Assembly (NCBI RefSeq): GCF_000507145.1
Contig: NZ_AYTO01000008.1
Span: 1 to 64,000 of the forward strand
Direction: 5' to 3'
Source of the DNA: Bacillus tequilensis KCTC 13622
GTDB taxonomy: Bacteria; Bacillota; Bacilli; Bacillales; Bacillaceae
DNA: 64,000 nt
Within the stretch, counting starts at the first letter, position 1. The number at the start of each line of letters is the position of its first letter. This document shows positions 35,592 to 43,426 of the stretch, piece after piece. A program made the translations under genes and the position numbers. Under the pieces are notes generated by a model. That model was given only the letters and a program-made list of their open reading frames with translations, was not told where the DNA came from and searched no databases.

Positions 35592-35607
35592 ATTCCTTCA
35601 AATGAAA

Positions 35608-35644
35608 AAACCTGCAAGAGCCGCAGCCCTTGCAGGTTTTGTTT
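35608..35644. terminator. Terminator between pgcM and clpP
   Basis: AAACCTGCAAG (35608-35618) pairs with CTTGCAGGTTT (35629-35639), followed by T and preceded by A, so it can serve both converging transcripts. Confidence 0.9.
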
Positions 35645-35649
35645 TATGA

Positions 35650-36240
35650 CTATTTATCTTCTGTGTGAGTCAAAATTTTGTCAATCAGGCCGTATTCAAG
35701 CGCTTCTTCAGCAGACTTGAAGTTATCACGGTCTGTGTCGCGTTCGATCACTTCAAGCGGCTGGCCAGTACGTTCAGCAAGGACTTTGTTTAATTTGTCG
35801 CGAAGCAAGAGAATGCGTTTCGCAGCAATTTCAATTTCTGTCGCCTGACCTTGCGCACCGCCAAGAGGCTGGTGAATCATGACTTCACTGTTTGGAAGCG
35901 CGTAGCGTTTGCCTTTTTCGCCGGCTGCAAGCAGGAACGCGCCCATTGAAGCAGCCATACCGATACAAATGGTAGATACCTTCGGCTTAATAAACTGCAT
36001 GGTATCATAGATCGCCATACCGGCAGTGATAGAACCGCCCGGGCTGTTGATGTAAAGAGAAATTTCTTTTTCAGGGTCTTCTGCTGCTAAGAATAAAAGC
36101 TGTGACACGATGGAGTTCGCAACGTTGTCATCAATCGCAGATCCAAGCATGATGATACGATCCTTTAATAGACGAGAATAAATGTCATACGCTCTTTCCC
36201 CGCGGTTCGTTTGTTCAATGACTGTAGGTATTAAATTCAT
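35650..36240 (-). CDS. clpP: ClpP, ATP-dependent Clp protease proteolytic subunit
   Basis: A 196-residue serine protease forming a double heptamer with ClpC, ClpX or ClpE. The catalytic Ser lies in GMAASMGAF and His in [12 protein letters not shown]; Asp is in ERDTDRDNF. It is the central housekeeping and stress protease. Shine-Dalgarno GGAGG precedes the ATG. Upstream lie a CtsR box overlapping the SigA promoter and a SigB-like promoter, matching the known dual control. Confidence 0.98.
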   Translation of the reverse strand: MNLIPTVIEQTNRGERAYDIYSRLLKDRIIMLGSAIDDNVANSIVSQLLFLAAEDPEKEISLYINSPGGSITAGMAIYDTMQFIKPKVSTICIGMAASMGAFLLAAGEKGKRYALPNSEVMIHQPLGGAQGQATEIEIAAKRILLLRDKLNKVLAERTGQPLEVIERDTDRDNFKSAEEALEYGLIDKILTHTEDK

Positions 36241-36285
36241 AATGCTCCTCCTTCACCTTTTAGGTAAGTATGTAGTTACATGATA

Positions 36286-36309
36286 CATTTTTGGTCAATA
36301 AAGGTCAAA
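36286..36309 (-). promoter_or_regulatory. clpP SigA promoter with CtsR operator
   Basis: On the plus strand GGTCAAT-AAA-GGTCAAA at 36293-36309 is the CtsR heptad repeat. On the minus strand the first TTGACC (36303-36308) is a -35, and TATCAT lies 17 bases on, at about 36280-36285, so the repressor would cover the -35 and spacer. Confidence 0.85.
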
Positions 36310-36351
36310 CAAAAAGCTGGCTTAATATGCAAAGTCGTCTCTTTTTCCCAT

Positions 36352-36378
36352 TTTCCCCAAAAACACAGGGGTTCAAAC
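36352..36378 (-). promoter_or_regulatory. SigB-type promoter of clpP
   Basis: On the minus strand GTTTGA (36373-36378) is separated by 14-15 bases from GGGGAAA (36352-36358), close to the SigB consensus GTTTAA-N12-14-GGGTAT. clpP is a known SigB gene. Confidence 0.6.
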
Positions 36379-36509
36379 CATCATATGTCAGATTGCCAAA
36401 TCCGATGATGTGTCTGTTTAAAAAAACAGCTCTTGAAATAGAGGGTTGTTATTTGCATGGCATTATCGTATAATTAGTTGTGCTGACGTTCTCATAACGC
36501 AGTCATTCT

Positions 36510-36585
36510 GCGCTCGTAGCTCAGTTGGATAGAGCGGTGGTTTCCGGTACCACGTCTGTCGGGGGTTCGAATCCCTCCGAGCGCG
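36510..36585 (+). tRNA. trnQ-Arg: tRNA-Arg, anticodon CCG
   Basis: A complete 76-base cloverleaf: acceptor GCGCTCG (36510-36516) pairs with CGAGCGC (36578-36584), discriminator G; D-arm GCTC/GAGC; anticodon stem GTGGT/ACCAC around loop TTCCGGT, anticodon CCG reading CGG; T-arm GGGGG/CCCTC around TTCGAAT. CCA is not encoded. It stands alone, downstream of and divergent from clpP. A partial copy of its 3' half lies at 39592. Confidence 0.97.
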
Positions 36586-36602
36586 TCCAATAGAACAACA
36601 GG

Positions 36603-36643
36603 AAAGACAAGGGACTGGCATTTCGCCGCTCTTGTCTTTTTTG
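36603..36643 (+). terminator. Terminator of tRNA-Arg
   Basis: AAAGACAAG (36603-36611) pairs with CTTGTCTTT (36631-36639) and a T run follows. The same hairpin recurs in the decayed copy near 39650-39690. Confidence 0.88.
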
Positions 36644-36873
36644 TGTGAAAAAGGGAATTGCATACCTTAGAGTAACATGTCAATTACATTCTTTAGTTTG
36701 AACCCTCACTTTCAAAAGAAGAAGCATGAATTGATTTTTTCATTCATCTTATTAGCTTGTGATTAACAAACCTTTTAAAAAATCCGGTTCTATTTTACCC
36801 ATTGCCTGTATTTATTTTGAGAATCTTCTCTCGGACAAAATTGGATAAGCGAGAATTGATTTAAAATAAAAAA
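36644..36873. other. Intergenic segment between tRNA-Arg and cotR
   Basis: A+T-rich 230 bases without a supportable gene or RNA. It lies inside the tRNA-bounded segment. Confidence 0.5.
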
Positions 36874-37836
36874 TTATTTGCTCCCCCAGTTCTTCTCTAT
36901 AAATTGAATCGCAGGCTGTAAGTTGGTTTTGTTCGCAATTTCAATGACAGCGGGAACGACCGTAGGATCCGTTTTGGAGAAGTTCGGAATCCGCGGATCT
37001 AACCGGAAAAAACGATCTCCCAGAAGATTCGCACTGACCATGGATTCATAGTAACCATTTCCGCCAGCAATCATCTGAAGAAATGGCAGTAAAGGTTCAT
37101 TAGGCGACCTGTCCAAAAGGACTCCCCAATTTGGAGGAAGGTTCTTCAGGTTTTCGGGACGTATGTTATCTGCACTTACCATTCCCCATCCCCTCGTATC
37201 TCTTCTTAACCGAGTCGGGGCTTCACCTGTTCCAATGGATAATGCCGCAATTTGATCCAACGGCACTTTGGCTTTACCGACTGCAAACGCGATACTGGCT
37301 GTACTAGGATTCGTTGCTACTACATACCCATCCACGTAGTTTTGGTAAGCCCGTTGCGTCGCGGGAGCACCGCTGCTCCGCAGTATGACATCACTCACTT
37401 TTTCATTTAAATAGGGAGAGCCGGGGAAATTGTGAAATAAGACAGGAGTCCAACGGTCCAGTTTTTGAGAGTATAATTTGAATGATGGGACAACAATTCG
37501 TTTTCTTAAATCTATAAGCTGAAGATCTTCTGGGAAAAAATTTCGTACCGCTTTAATAAAACCGGAATAGGGTAATTGTTGGTTGAAAACAGGTCCGCCT
37601 GGCCGGGAAATGCTGAATGCGGGCAGGATTTCATCCTCAAAATACTGAAGTGTTTCCCTCGGAGATCTTCCGCTTGCTAATGCAAGGGCAGTAAATGAAC
37701 CGATTGAATTTCCCGAAAATACATGGGTTCGACTAATTAACTTCGGGTTTTGCCTAGCCAATCTGTTTAACAGTTGTAAACTTAAAGCACCTAAGGTACC
37801 GCCGCCGTCAAAGGTCATAATCCGATATTTTGCCAA
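36874..37836 (-). CDS. cotR: CotR (YvdO), patatin-like phospholipase of the spore coat
   Basis: A 320-residue patatin-family hydrolase. The oxyanion loop DGGGTLGAL is at residues 9-17, the nucleophile Ser is in SGNSIGS (about 42-48), and the catalytic Asp in VDGYVVATNP. No signal peptide. In B. subtilis CotR is a spore-coat protein with lipolytic activity. It is divergent from cotQ and lies inside the segment bounded by tRNA-Arg and its decayed copy. Shine-Dalgarno AAAGGAG precedes the ATG. Confidence 0.9.
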   Translation of the reverse strand: MAKYRIMTFDGGGTLGALSLQLLNRLARQNPKLISRTHVFSGNSIGSFTALALASGRSPRETLQYFEDEILPAFSISRPGGPVFNQQLPYSGFIKAVRNFFPEDLQLIDLRKRIVVPSFKLYSQKLDRWTPVLFHNFPGSPYLNEKVSDVILRSSGAPATQRAYQNYVDGYVVATNPSTASIAFAVGKAKVPLDQIAALSIGTGEAPTRLRRDTRGWGMVSADNIRPENLKNLPPNWGVLLDRSPNEPLLPFLQMIAGGNGYYESMVSANLLGDRFFRLDPRIPNFSKTDPTVVPAVIEIANKTNLQPAIQFIEKNWGSK

Positions 37837-38197
37837 AGCTGATGTCTCCTTTCTACATACATTCAGTATATGATGATCTAGGGTCTGTTGTATGGATGTA
37901 TACCTCTTGTACGAAACACTTCTTCATCTCTCTTTTCTTTTGGCCTAAACGAATATTCACTCCGAAAAAAACTGGACACTGCTCCTAAAAACGATAAGAA
38001 AAAACGTTTGTTGGAGGATTGGACAGGAAGTTTGCTCAAAATTGTTTGAAAAATCAACTGGTTTCTCAGCAGACCTTACCGACGAAAAAGGCCATAGCGT
38101 ATGATATTTATAGTTCGTAGATCATTTGTCTATGCGATTATCCAGCTCCTGCATATGTTAGTATCTGAATCGAATTTCTTTGGGAGTGAAATAATAT
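37837..38197. promoter_or_regulatory. Divergent cotR/cotQ intergenic region
   Basis: 361 bases without a gene. For cotQ a SigK-type promoter is seen: ACC at 38073-38075, 17 bases, CATAGCGTA at 38093-38101 (consensus AC-N16/17-CATANNNTA). A second CATANNNTA match (CATATGTTA) is at 38152-38160 without a good -35. No clear promoter was found for cotR. Confidence 0.5.
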
Positions 38198-39541
38198 ATG
38201 GGATCAACACAGTTGACAGGGCGTGTAATCTTCAAAGGAGACCCCGGCTATACAGAGGCTATTAAGAATTGGAACCCTTATGTGGATGTCTATCCTCTTG
38301 TCTTTGTTTTTGCGCAAAATTCATACGATGTAAGTAATGCCATTAAATGGGCTCGTGAGAATAAAGTGCCCTTACGTGTCAGAAGCGGTCGCCATGCTTT
38401 AGATAAGAACCTTTCAGTAGTAAGCGGCGGAATTGTTATTGATGTGAGTGACATGAATAAAGTTTTCTTAGATGAAGAAAACGCGATTGCAACCGTTCAA
38501 ACTGGTATTCCCGTTGGCCCGCTTGTAAAGGGATTAGCTCGAGACGGTTTTATGGCTCCGTTTGGAGACAGCCCAACAGTTGGAATCGGGGGAATTACGA
38601 TGGGCGGCGGATTTGGAGTACTCTCACGATCGATTGGGCTTATAAGTGATAACCTTCTCGCGCTGAAAACGGTAGATGCAAAAGGAAGGATTATTCACGC
38701 AGATCAATCTCGCAATGAGGATTTGCTATGGGCTTCTAGAGGCGGAGGAGGGGGTAACTTTGGATATAATACCCAATATACATTCAAAGTTCATCGTGCC
38801 CCTAAAACTGCAACCGTCTTCAATATTATCTGGCCGTGGGAACAATTAGAAACGGTCTTTAAAGCTTGGCAGAAATGGGCTCCGTTTGTAGATGAACGAT
38901 TAGGATGCTACCTTGAAATTTACAGCAAAATAAATGGTTTGTGCCATGCAGAAGGAATTTTCCTCGGTTCGAAAACTGAATTGATTCGATTATTAAAACC
39001 TTTATTACATGCGGGAACTCCAACAGAAGCAGATATCAAAACATTATACTATCCAGATGCTATAGATTTCTTAGACCCTGACGAACCCCTCCCTGGCAGA
39101 AATGATCAGAGTGTTAAATTCTCCTCGGCTTGGGGACATGATTTTTGGTCTGACGAACCCATTTCAATCATGAGAAAATTTTTGGAAGATGCTACTGGAA
39201 CAGAAGCCAATTTCTTTTTTATCAATTGGGGTGGTGCTATAAGCAGAGTCCCTAAAGACGAAACTGCCTTTTTTTGGCGCCATCCATTGTTTTATACGGA
39301 ATGGACGGCTAGTTGGAAAAATAAATCACAAGAAGATTCAAGCCTTGCATCAGTTGAAAGAGTGCGCCAGCTGATGCAACCATATGTAGCAGGTTCATAT
39401 GTTAATGTTCCAGATCAAAACATTGAAAACTTCGGAAAAGAATATTATGGCGCAAACTTTGCGCGGCTTCGAGAAATAAAGGCGAAATATGACCCCGAAA
39501 ATGTATTTCGTTTTCCGCAAAGCATCCCGCCATCTCGTTAA
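38198..39541 (+). CDS. cotQ: CotQ (YvdP), FAD-linked oxidoreductase of the spore coat
   Basis: A 447-residue berberine-bridge-enzyme-like protein. The FAD-binding domain (about 30-205) has SGRHALDKN, whose His is the usual flavin attachment site, and PTVGIGGITMGGGFG; the second Cys attachment of bicovalent members appears absent (Asp-Ser-Pro instead of Cys-Pro). The C-terminal BBE segment reads YGANFARLREIKAKYDPENV. In B. subtilis it is a spore-coat protein; the substrate is unknown. GGGAGTG precedes the ATG. SigK-like promoter upstream. Confidence 0.9.
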   Translation: MGSTQLTGRVIFKGDPGYTEAIKNWNPYVDVYPLVFVFAQNSYDVSNAIKWARENKVPLRVRSGRHALDKNLSVVSGGIVIDVSDMNKVFLDEENAIATVQTGIPVGPLVKGLARDGFMAPFGDSPTVGIGGITMGGGFGVLSRSIGLISDNLLALKTVDAKGRIIHADQSRNEDLLWASRGGGGGNFGYNTQYTFKVHRAPKTATVFNIIWPWEQLETVFKAWQKWAPFVDERLGCYLEIYSKINGLCHAEGIFLGSKTELIRLLKPLLHAGTPTEADIKTLYYPDAIDFLDPDEPLPGRNDQSVKFSSAWGHDFWSDEPISIMRKFLEDATGTEANFFFINWGGAISRVPKDETAFFWRHPLFYTEWTASWKNKSQEDSSLASVERVRQLMQPYVAGSYVNVPDQNIENFGKEYYGANFARLREIKAKYDPENVFRFPQSIPPSR

Positions 39542-39591
39542 AGTTTATTAAAGACAGAATCAATGACTCATACTAAAAAGCACTTGAATGA

Positions 39592-39690
39592 TTTCCGGTA
39601 TCTTGTCTGTCGGGGTGCGAATCCCTTCAGGGCGTCCAATCAAACAACAGGAAAGACAAGGGTTGGCAACTTGTCACTCTTGTCTTTTTT
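39592..39690 (+). repeat. Decayed copy of the tRNA-Arg 3' half and terminator
   Basis: From TTTCCGG (anticodon loop) through the T-arm (CGAATCCCTTC) to AACAACAGGAAAGACAAGGG and the terminator, this follows the tRNA region 36541-36643 with scattered changes. The acceptor strand has become AGGGCG, so it is not a functional tRNA. It lies about 3.05 kb from the intact gene in direct orientation, as an attachment-site duplication would. Confidence 0.85.
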
Positions 39691-39791
39691 GTTTTGTTTC
39701 ATTTCATAAATCTTTTCCGCTGAAACATAAATGTTCCTCCTCTTGGGCACGTTATGAAATGTGCGATATTGAATTTGCGAGGAGGATGAAT

Positions 39792-40304
39792 ATGGGTATT
39801 TTAAGCGGAAATCCGCAGGAAGAACCGATGCATTACGGTGAGGTATTCAGCTTGTGGAGCTATGTGATGGCGGGCAATAAAATGGTCGGCAATTACCAGA
39901 TGTTAATGAATCATGTCGGTGATGATGACCTAAAGAAGCTGCTTCGTGAGTCTATTGAGAAATGTCAAGATGAAATCAAACAGGTCAGCACGGTGCTGAA
40001 GGAAAATGGAGTGGCGCTTCCGCCGGCTTCTCCTGAACCGCCGGCAGCCGATCTTAACGATATTCCGCCCGGCGCACGGTTTCTTGACCCGGATGTGGCG
40101 GCATCAGCGGCAGCAGAAAATGCCGCAGGTCTTGTGACATGCAGCAAAATGATGGGGCAATCGATTCGTGAAGATATTGCCATGATGTTTGGGCAATTCC
40201 ATATGTCGAAAGCCGCAACCGGAGCGAAATACTTAAGGCTGCTAAAAAACAAAGGCTGGCTTATTCCGCCGCCGCTTCACCTTCAAAAACATCAAGACGC
40301 TTAA
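39792..40304 (+). CDS. yvdQ: YvdQ, DUF3231-type protein
   Basis: A 170-residue soluble protein, mostly helical, resembling DUF3231 (coat-protein-F/ferritin-like helix bundle). The open frame reaches back to 39588, across the tRNA relic, but GGAGG at 39781-39785 and ATG 39792 (MGILSGNPQEEP) define the gene. Function unknown; DUF3231 proteins are frequent in sporulating Bacillus. Single gene before the yvdRS terminator. Confidence 0.87.
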   Translation: MGILSGNPQEEPMHYGEVFSLWSYVMAGNKMVGNYQMLMNHVGDDDLKKLLRESIEKCQDEIKQVSTVLKENGVALPPASPEPPAADLNDIPPGARFLDPDVAASAAAENAAGLVTCSKMMGQSIREDIAMMFGQFHMSKAATGAKYLRLLKNKGWLIPPPLHLQKHQDA

Positions 40305-40308
40305 TGGC

Positions 40309-40341
40309 AAAGGCATATACAAATTGTATGTGCCTTTATTT
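40309..40341. terminator. Terminator between yvdQ and yvdR
   Basis: AAAGGCATATACA (from 40309) pairs with TGTATGTGCCTTT (ending 40337), with flanking A and T runs serving both converging genes. Confidence 0.82.
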
Positions 40342-40661
40342 TATGATGAAGACGTCAGGCGCAGACCGATGACGCCAGCGAGGATAAGGAAGAGAGAGAT
40401 CACCTGCGGCAGCTGAAACCGCTCCTTAAACCAGATGAACCCGACCGCTGAAACGCCAATGCTGCCAATTCCGGTCCAGACGGCATAAGCGACTCCGGCA
40501 GGCAGGATCAGCATCGCTTGGGAAAGGCAGTAAAAGGATAAGCCGAATCCAATTGTCATCACAATGATCGGCCATTTTTTTCTTGTGCCGTCTATATATT
40601 TCATGGCAACAGCAGCTATAATTTCTTCTATGCCGGCAATTACTAATAAAAACCATGCCAT
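40341..40661 (-). CDS. yvdR: YvdR, SMR-family transporter subunit
   Basis: A 106-residue four-span small multidrug-resistance protein. The essential Glu of span 1 is present (AGIEEIIAAVAMKY), and GVAYAVWTGIGSIG is the family signature. It overlaps yvdS by one base (ATGA type) and probably forms an unequal pair with it. Paired SMRs export guanidinium or quaternary compounds. Controlled with yvdS, probably by YvdT. Confidence 0.92.
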   Translation of the reverse strand: MAWFLLVIAGIEEIIAAVAMKYIDGTRKKWPIIVMTIGFGLSFYCLSQAMLILPAGVAYAVWTGIGSIGVSAVGFIWFKERFQLPQVISLFLILAGVIGLRLTSSS

Positions 40662-40996
40662 TATTTTTCACCTCTTGGCTGTGACTTGCTTTCTTTTGTA
40701 AATAGCTTCATTCCTAAAATACCGGCCAGCAATAAAGCTAAAAAGAACATTTGGGCGGCCGAGAAGGATTCGCCCAAAACAATTCCGGTCATATAGGTTC
40801 CGACGGTTCCGATTCCGACAAACACAGTGTACGCCGCAGCCATCGGGATTTTTTGATAAGAACGGATCAACAGGAGAAAGCTGATCGCGATCAAGATAAA
40901 AATGATAGCCCAATCCAAAAGCGAATCAGCATGTTTAAGGGAAGACGCCCAAACCACTTCTAAAAGCCCGGCAATCAAAACAAGCACCCAATTCAT
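40661..40996 (-). CDS. yvdS: YvdS, SMR-family transporter subunit
   Basis: A 111-residue four-span SMR protein with span-1 Glu in AGLLEVVWASSLKH and AYTVFVGIGTVG. A GTG at 41005 is in frame, but the Shine-Dalgarno AGAGGTG covers it, so ATG 40996 is the start. First gene of yvdSR. A palindrome shared with yvdT (41018-41034) lies 21 bases upstream. Confidence 0.92.
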   Translation of the reverse strand: MNWVLVLIAGLLEVVWASSLKHADSLLDWAIIFILIAISFLLLIRSYQKIPMAAAYTVFVGIGTVGTYMTGIVLGESFSAAQMFFLALLLAGILGMKLFTKESKSQPRGEK

Positions 40997-41017
40997 ATGA
41001 AACACCTCTCAATTTTA

Positions 41018-41034
41018 TGAATGAACGTCAGTCA
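41018..41034. promoter_or_regulatory. Putative YvdT operator at yvdS
   Basis: TGAATGAACGTCAGTCA is a palindrome of form TGAnTGAnnnTCAnTCA. The surrounding 20 bases (41017-41036) match the copy at 41678-41697 at 18 of 20 positions, on the reverse strand. Confidence 0.72.
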
Positions 41035-41076
41035 TTTTTAAGGCGTTAAAAATGAGCGGTGCGACCCAGTCATTTT

Positions 41077-41661
41077 TTAAGCTCTGCCTAAGCTTCGTCT
41101 TAAAAAAGTAAAGATTTCTTTTTTAGATACATCTATATTTTCATCTTGTTCAAATCCGATATAGAATCGTTCGGCTGTATTCTCGACCAAGTTAATGATT
41201 GTTCTGGCCGTCCACTTTGCATTGATTCCTTCGGTTACCTCATGGTTTTCAATCGCCTTATTGATGATTTTTTCGAGCCAGGAATAATAAGGCTGATAGA
41301 TCGTCTCCCATTTTTCCATGGAATGGTCAATCGCAAGCCCGGAGTAACAGAGGACAATAATATCCTTATGGCGTTCTGTAATGAGAAATGTCTCATCAAT
41401 TAAGATATCTAAAACAGCCCAAAAATCCTCGTCTCCTTGCATTCTTCCTTTGATTTGATCCAGCGTGTGGGTGAGAAGGTTTTCTGCAATTGCCGGAATA
41501 AGGGCGTTTTTAGATGAGAAATACAAATAGAACGTTCCTTGGGCAGTGCCGGCTTTTTTGACAATATCCGAAATAGAGGCCTTGTCGAGACCTTTTTCAG
41601 AAATAACCTCAATGGCAGCCTGCAGAATTTTTTCATATTTGCCCGATGTTTGTTTTCGCAT
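41077..41661 (-). CDS. yvdT: YvdT, TetR-family regulator
   Basis: A 194-residue TetR-type repressor. The N-terminal HTH reads IVKKAGTAQGTFYLYFSSKNAL (recognition helix around GTFYLYF); the rest is a helical ligand domain. The frame extends to 41670, but AGGAGGTG sets ATG 41661. It lies just upstream of, and on the same strand as, yvdSR (SMR pair), and the same palindrome precedes both yvdT and yvdS, so it most likely represses itself and the SMR genes until a toxic cation binds. Confidence 0.9.
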   Translation of the reverse strand: MRKQTSGKYEKILQAAIEVISEKGLDKASISDIVKKAGTAQGTFYLYFSSKNALIPAIAENLLTHTLDQIKGRMQGDEDFWAVLDILIDETFLITERHKDIIVLCYSGLAIDHSMEKWETIYQPYYSWLEKIINKAIENHEVTEGINAKWTARTIINLVENTAERFYIGFEQDENIDVSKKEIFTFLRRSLGRA

Positions 41662-41679
41662 GAGGAGCACCTCCTATAA

Positions 41680-41696
41680 TGACTGACTATCATTCA
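41680..41696. promoter_or_regulatory. Putative YvdT operator at yvdT
   Basis: TGACTGACTATCATTCA, the same TGAnTGAnnnTCAnTCA palindrome, immediately upstream of the yvdT Shine-Dalgarno. Confidence 0.72.
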
Positions 41697-41730
41697 TTTT
41701 ATCGCGGGCATATGCGTTTGTAAAGAAAAT

Positions 41731-41760
41731 AGAAGCAGGAAAAACTCCTGCTTCTTTATT
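41731..41760 (-). terminator. Terminator of yveA
   Basis: AGAAGCAGGA (41731-41740) and TCCTGCTTCT (41746-41755) pair perfectly; on the minus strand a T-rich tail follows. It spans the last bases of yveA. Confidence 0.8.
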
Positions 41761-43318
41761 TATCATAATCAATGGCGGCTTTCGGGAGCCCGGTATACTT
41801 CGCCCAGTAGAAAATCGCAAGGGAGCCGATGGCGATTAAAATGAGATCGACGGGATTGCTGATGATGCCTAAACCATGTCCGAAAGAGCCGATATAGGAA
41901 AAGATCAGCATCATGATATAAAACCCGACAAGCCACCACGCTGATTTCAGCTGCTGAGCAAGGCTGACATCCTCTTTAGGCGCGTATTTGCTGAAGCAGA
42001 GATAGATCAAAAACATGATAAGTTGTGACCCGAGCAGCCAGGACACGGTTTTCCATCCGGACCAGTACACGATAAACGCCGTAAAAATAAAGGAAAGCGG
42101 TCCGATGATGCTCATTCCTTTTAAATAAAACGGCCTGTTTAAGTCCCTCGCATTAACCCTCAGCGCTGCTGAGCAAATCGGGGCAATCGCATATGAAAGG
42201 ATAAGTGCGACAGAACAGACATTGACAAGCGCGTTCCACGAAGGGAAGGGAAGCGTCCAGAAAATCGACATGGCAAACGAAAGCCAGAGTGAAGCACGGG
42301 GCGTTCCTGTTTCTTTATTGACCTTTGAAAATATGCCGAATAATGTGCCGTTCCGCGCCCAGGCGTAAACGAGCCGAGACGTCGTGTTCATGAAAATATT
42401 CCCGTTTCCTCCGGGAGACAGAATGGCGTCTAAAATGACAAGCGTTGCAAGCCAGCCTAAGCCGAGCATGACCGCAATATCTTTAAACGGCAATGAAAAT
42501 TCCCGCCCGATAGCCGGCCAGCCGTGTTTTAGCGCTTCTGTCGGGATCGCCCCGATAAAGGTGATCTGCAGAATCGTATAAATAATGGTTGAAACGATAA
42601 TGCAAATGATTAAAGCGATCGGGATATTGCGTTTTGGGTTTTGCACTTCACCTGCAACAGCCACAATCGGGTGCAGGCCGAGATAGGCAAACATGACGCC
42701 GCCTGTCGAAATGGCGGCCTGAATGCCTGTAAAACCAAACGGTGCAAATCCTTCAACAGATAAATTTTCAGGCTGAAAGTGAAAGATCAGCACGATAATG
42801 ATGGTAATCGGTACAATATATTTAAAAATGGATATGATGAAATTCGCCTTAGCGAAGGTTTTGACGCTCCAATAATTCAGCAGGAAAAACAAGCAGAGCA
42901 AGGCAAACTGCAAGATCCAGCCTGCAATGGTCGGCGAATCAGATCCTTTAATGGTCAGGCCGGGAAACCAATAGGCGACATACTGGCGCACAGCGGTCAC
43001 TTCAATTGAAATCAGGCTTGTGTAAGCGACAATGGTGACAAATGAAATTAAATAGCCGACAAGGTGGCCATGCGAATACACGGGGTATCGAATGATGCCT
43101 CCGGTGCGAGGCAGAGCGGCTCCTAGCTCCGCGTACACGAGTCCGATTAGCAGAATGATGGCTCCGCCGATGATCCAGGAAAAAGCGCCGGAGGGTCCTG
43201 CTTTTGAAGCAACATTACTGACGGCGAACAGCCATGCTGATCCAAAGATGGCTCCCATCCCAATCAAAATCAGATCCAACAGTGACATTGATTTTTGAAA
43301 ATTTCCTTGTTTAGACAT
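41756..43318 (-). CDS. yveA: YveA, amino-acid permease (aspartate/glutamate type)
   Basis: A 520-residue APC-superfamily permease with 12-14 spans. The first span carries IGMGAIFGSAWLF, an APC motif. B. subtilis YveA is reported as an L-aspartate/glutamate transporter; substrate specificity here is taken from that. Shine-Dalgarno AAGGAGG precedes the ATG. Monocistronic, between the yvdT region and the levB terminator. Confidence 0.88.
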   Translation of the reverse strand: MSKQGNFQKSMSLLDLILIGMGAIFGSAWLFAVSNVASKAGPSGAFSWIIGGAIILLIGLVYAELGAALPRTGGIIRYPVYSHGHLVGYLISFVTIVAYTSLISIEVTAVRQYVAYWFPGLTIKGSDSPTIAGWILQFALLCLFFLLNYWSVKTFAKANFIISIFKYIVPITIIIVLIFHFQPENLSVEGFAPFGFTGIQAAISTGGVMFAYLGLHPIVAVAGEVQNPKRNIPIALIICIIVSTIIYTILQITFIGAIPTEALKHGWPAIGREFSLPFKDIAVMLGLGWLATLVILDAILSPGGNGNIFMNTTSRLVYAWARNGTLFGIFSKVNKETGTPRASLWLSFAMSIFWTLPFPSWNALVNVCSVALILSYAIAPICSAALRVNARDLNRPFYLKGMSIIGPLSFIFTAFIVYWSGWKTVSWLLGSQLIMFLIYLCFSKYAPKEDVSLAQQLKSAWWLVGFYIMMLIFSYIGSFGHGLGIISNPVDLILIAIGSLAIFYWAKYTGLPKAAIDYDK

Positions 43319-43393
43319 CCGCTTCCTCCTTAGAAACCAGCCTTATATTCCTTACAATGCCCAATCTGCAACAGAGAATACCGCTCTAATAAA

Positions 43394-43426
43394 AAAACAG
43401 GTGCAGCCCGGGCTGCACCTGTTTTT
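43394..43426. terminator. Bidirectional terminator after levB
   Basis: AAAACAGGTGCAGCCC pairs with GGGCTGCACCTGTTTT (43394-43425), a perfect 32-base palindrome, flanked by A and T runs. Confidence 0.92.

Noticed and set aside
36291-36473. 60-residue frame upstream of clpP
   Set aside because: It lies over the CtsR box and SigB-like promoter, without a ribosome-binding site.
36463-36683. Minus-strand reading frames over the tRNA-Arg gene
   Set aside because: They are translations of the tRNA and its terminator; the cloverleaf explains the sequence.
39588-39791. N-terminal extension of the yvdQ reading frame
   Set aside because: The extension runs across the tRNA relic and its terminator; a good Shine-Dalgarno with ATG 39792 gives the conserved protein.
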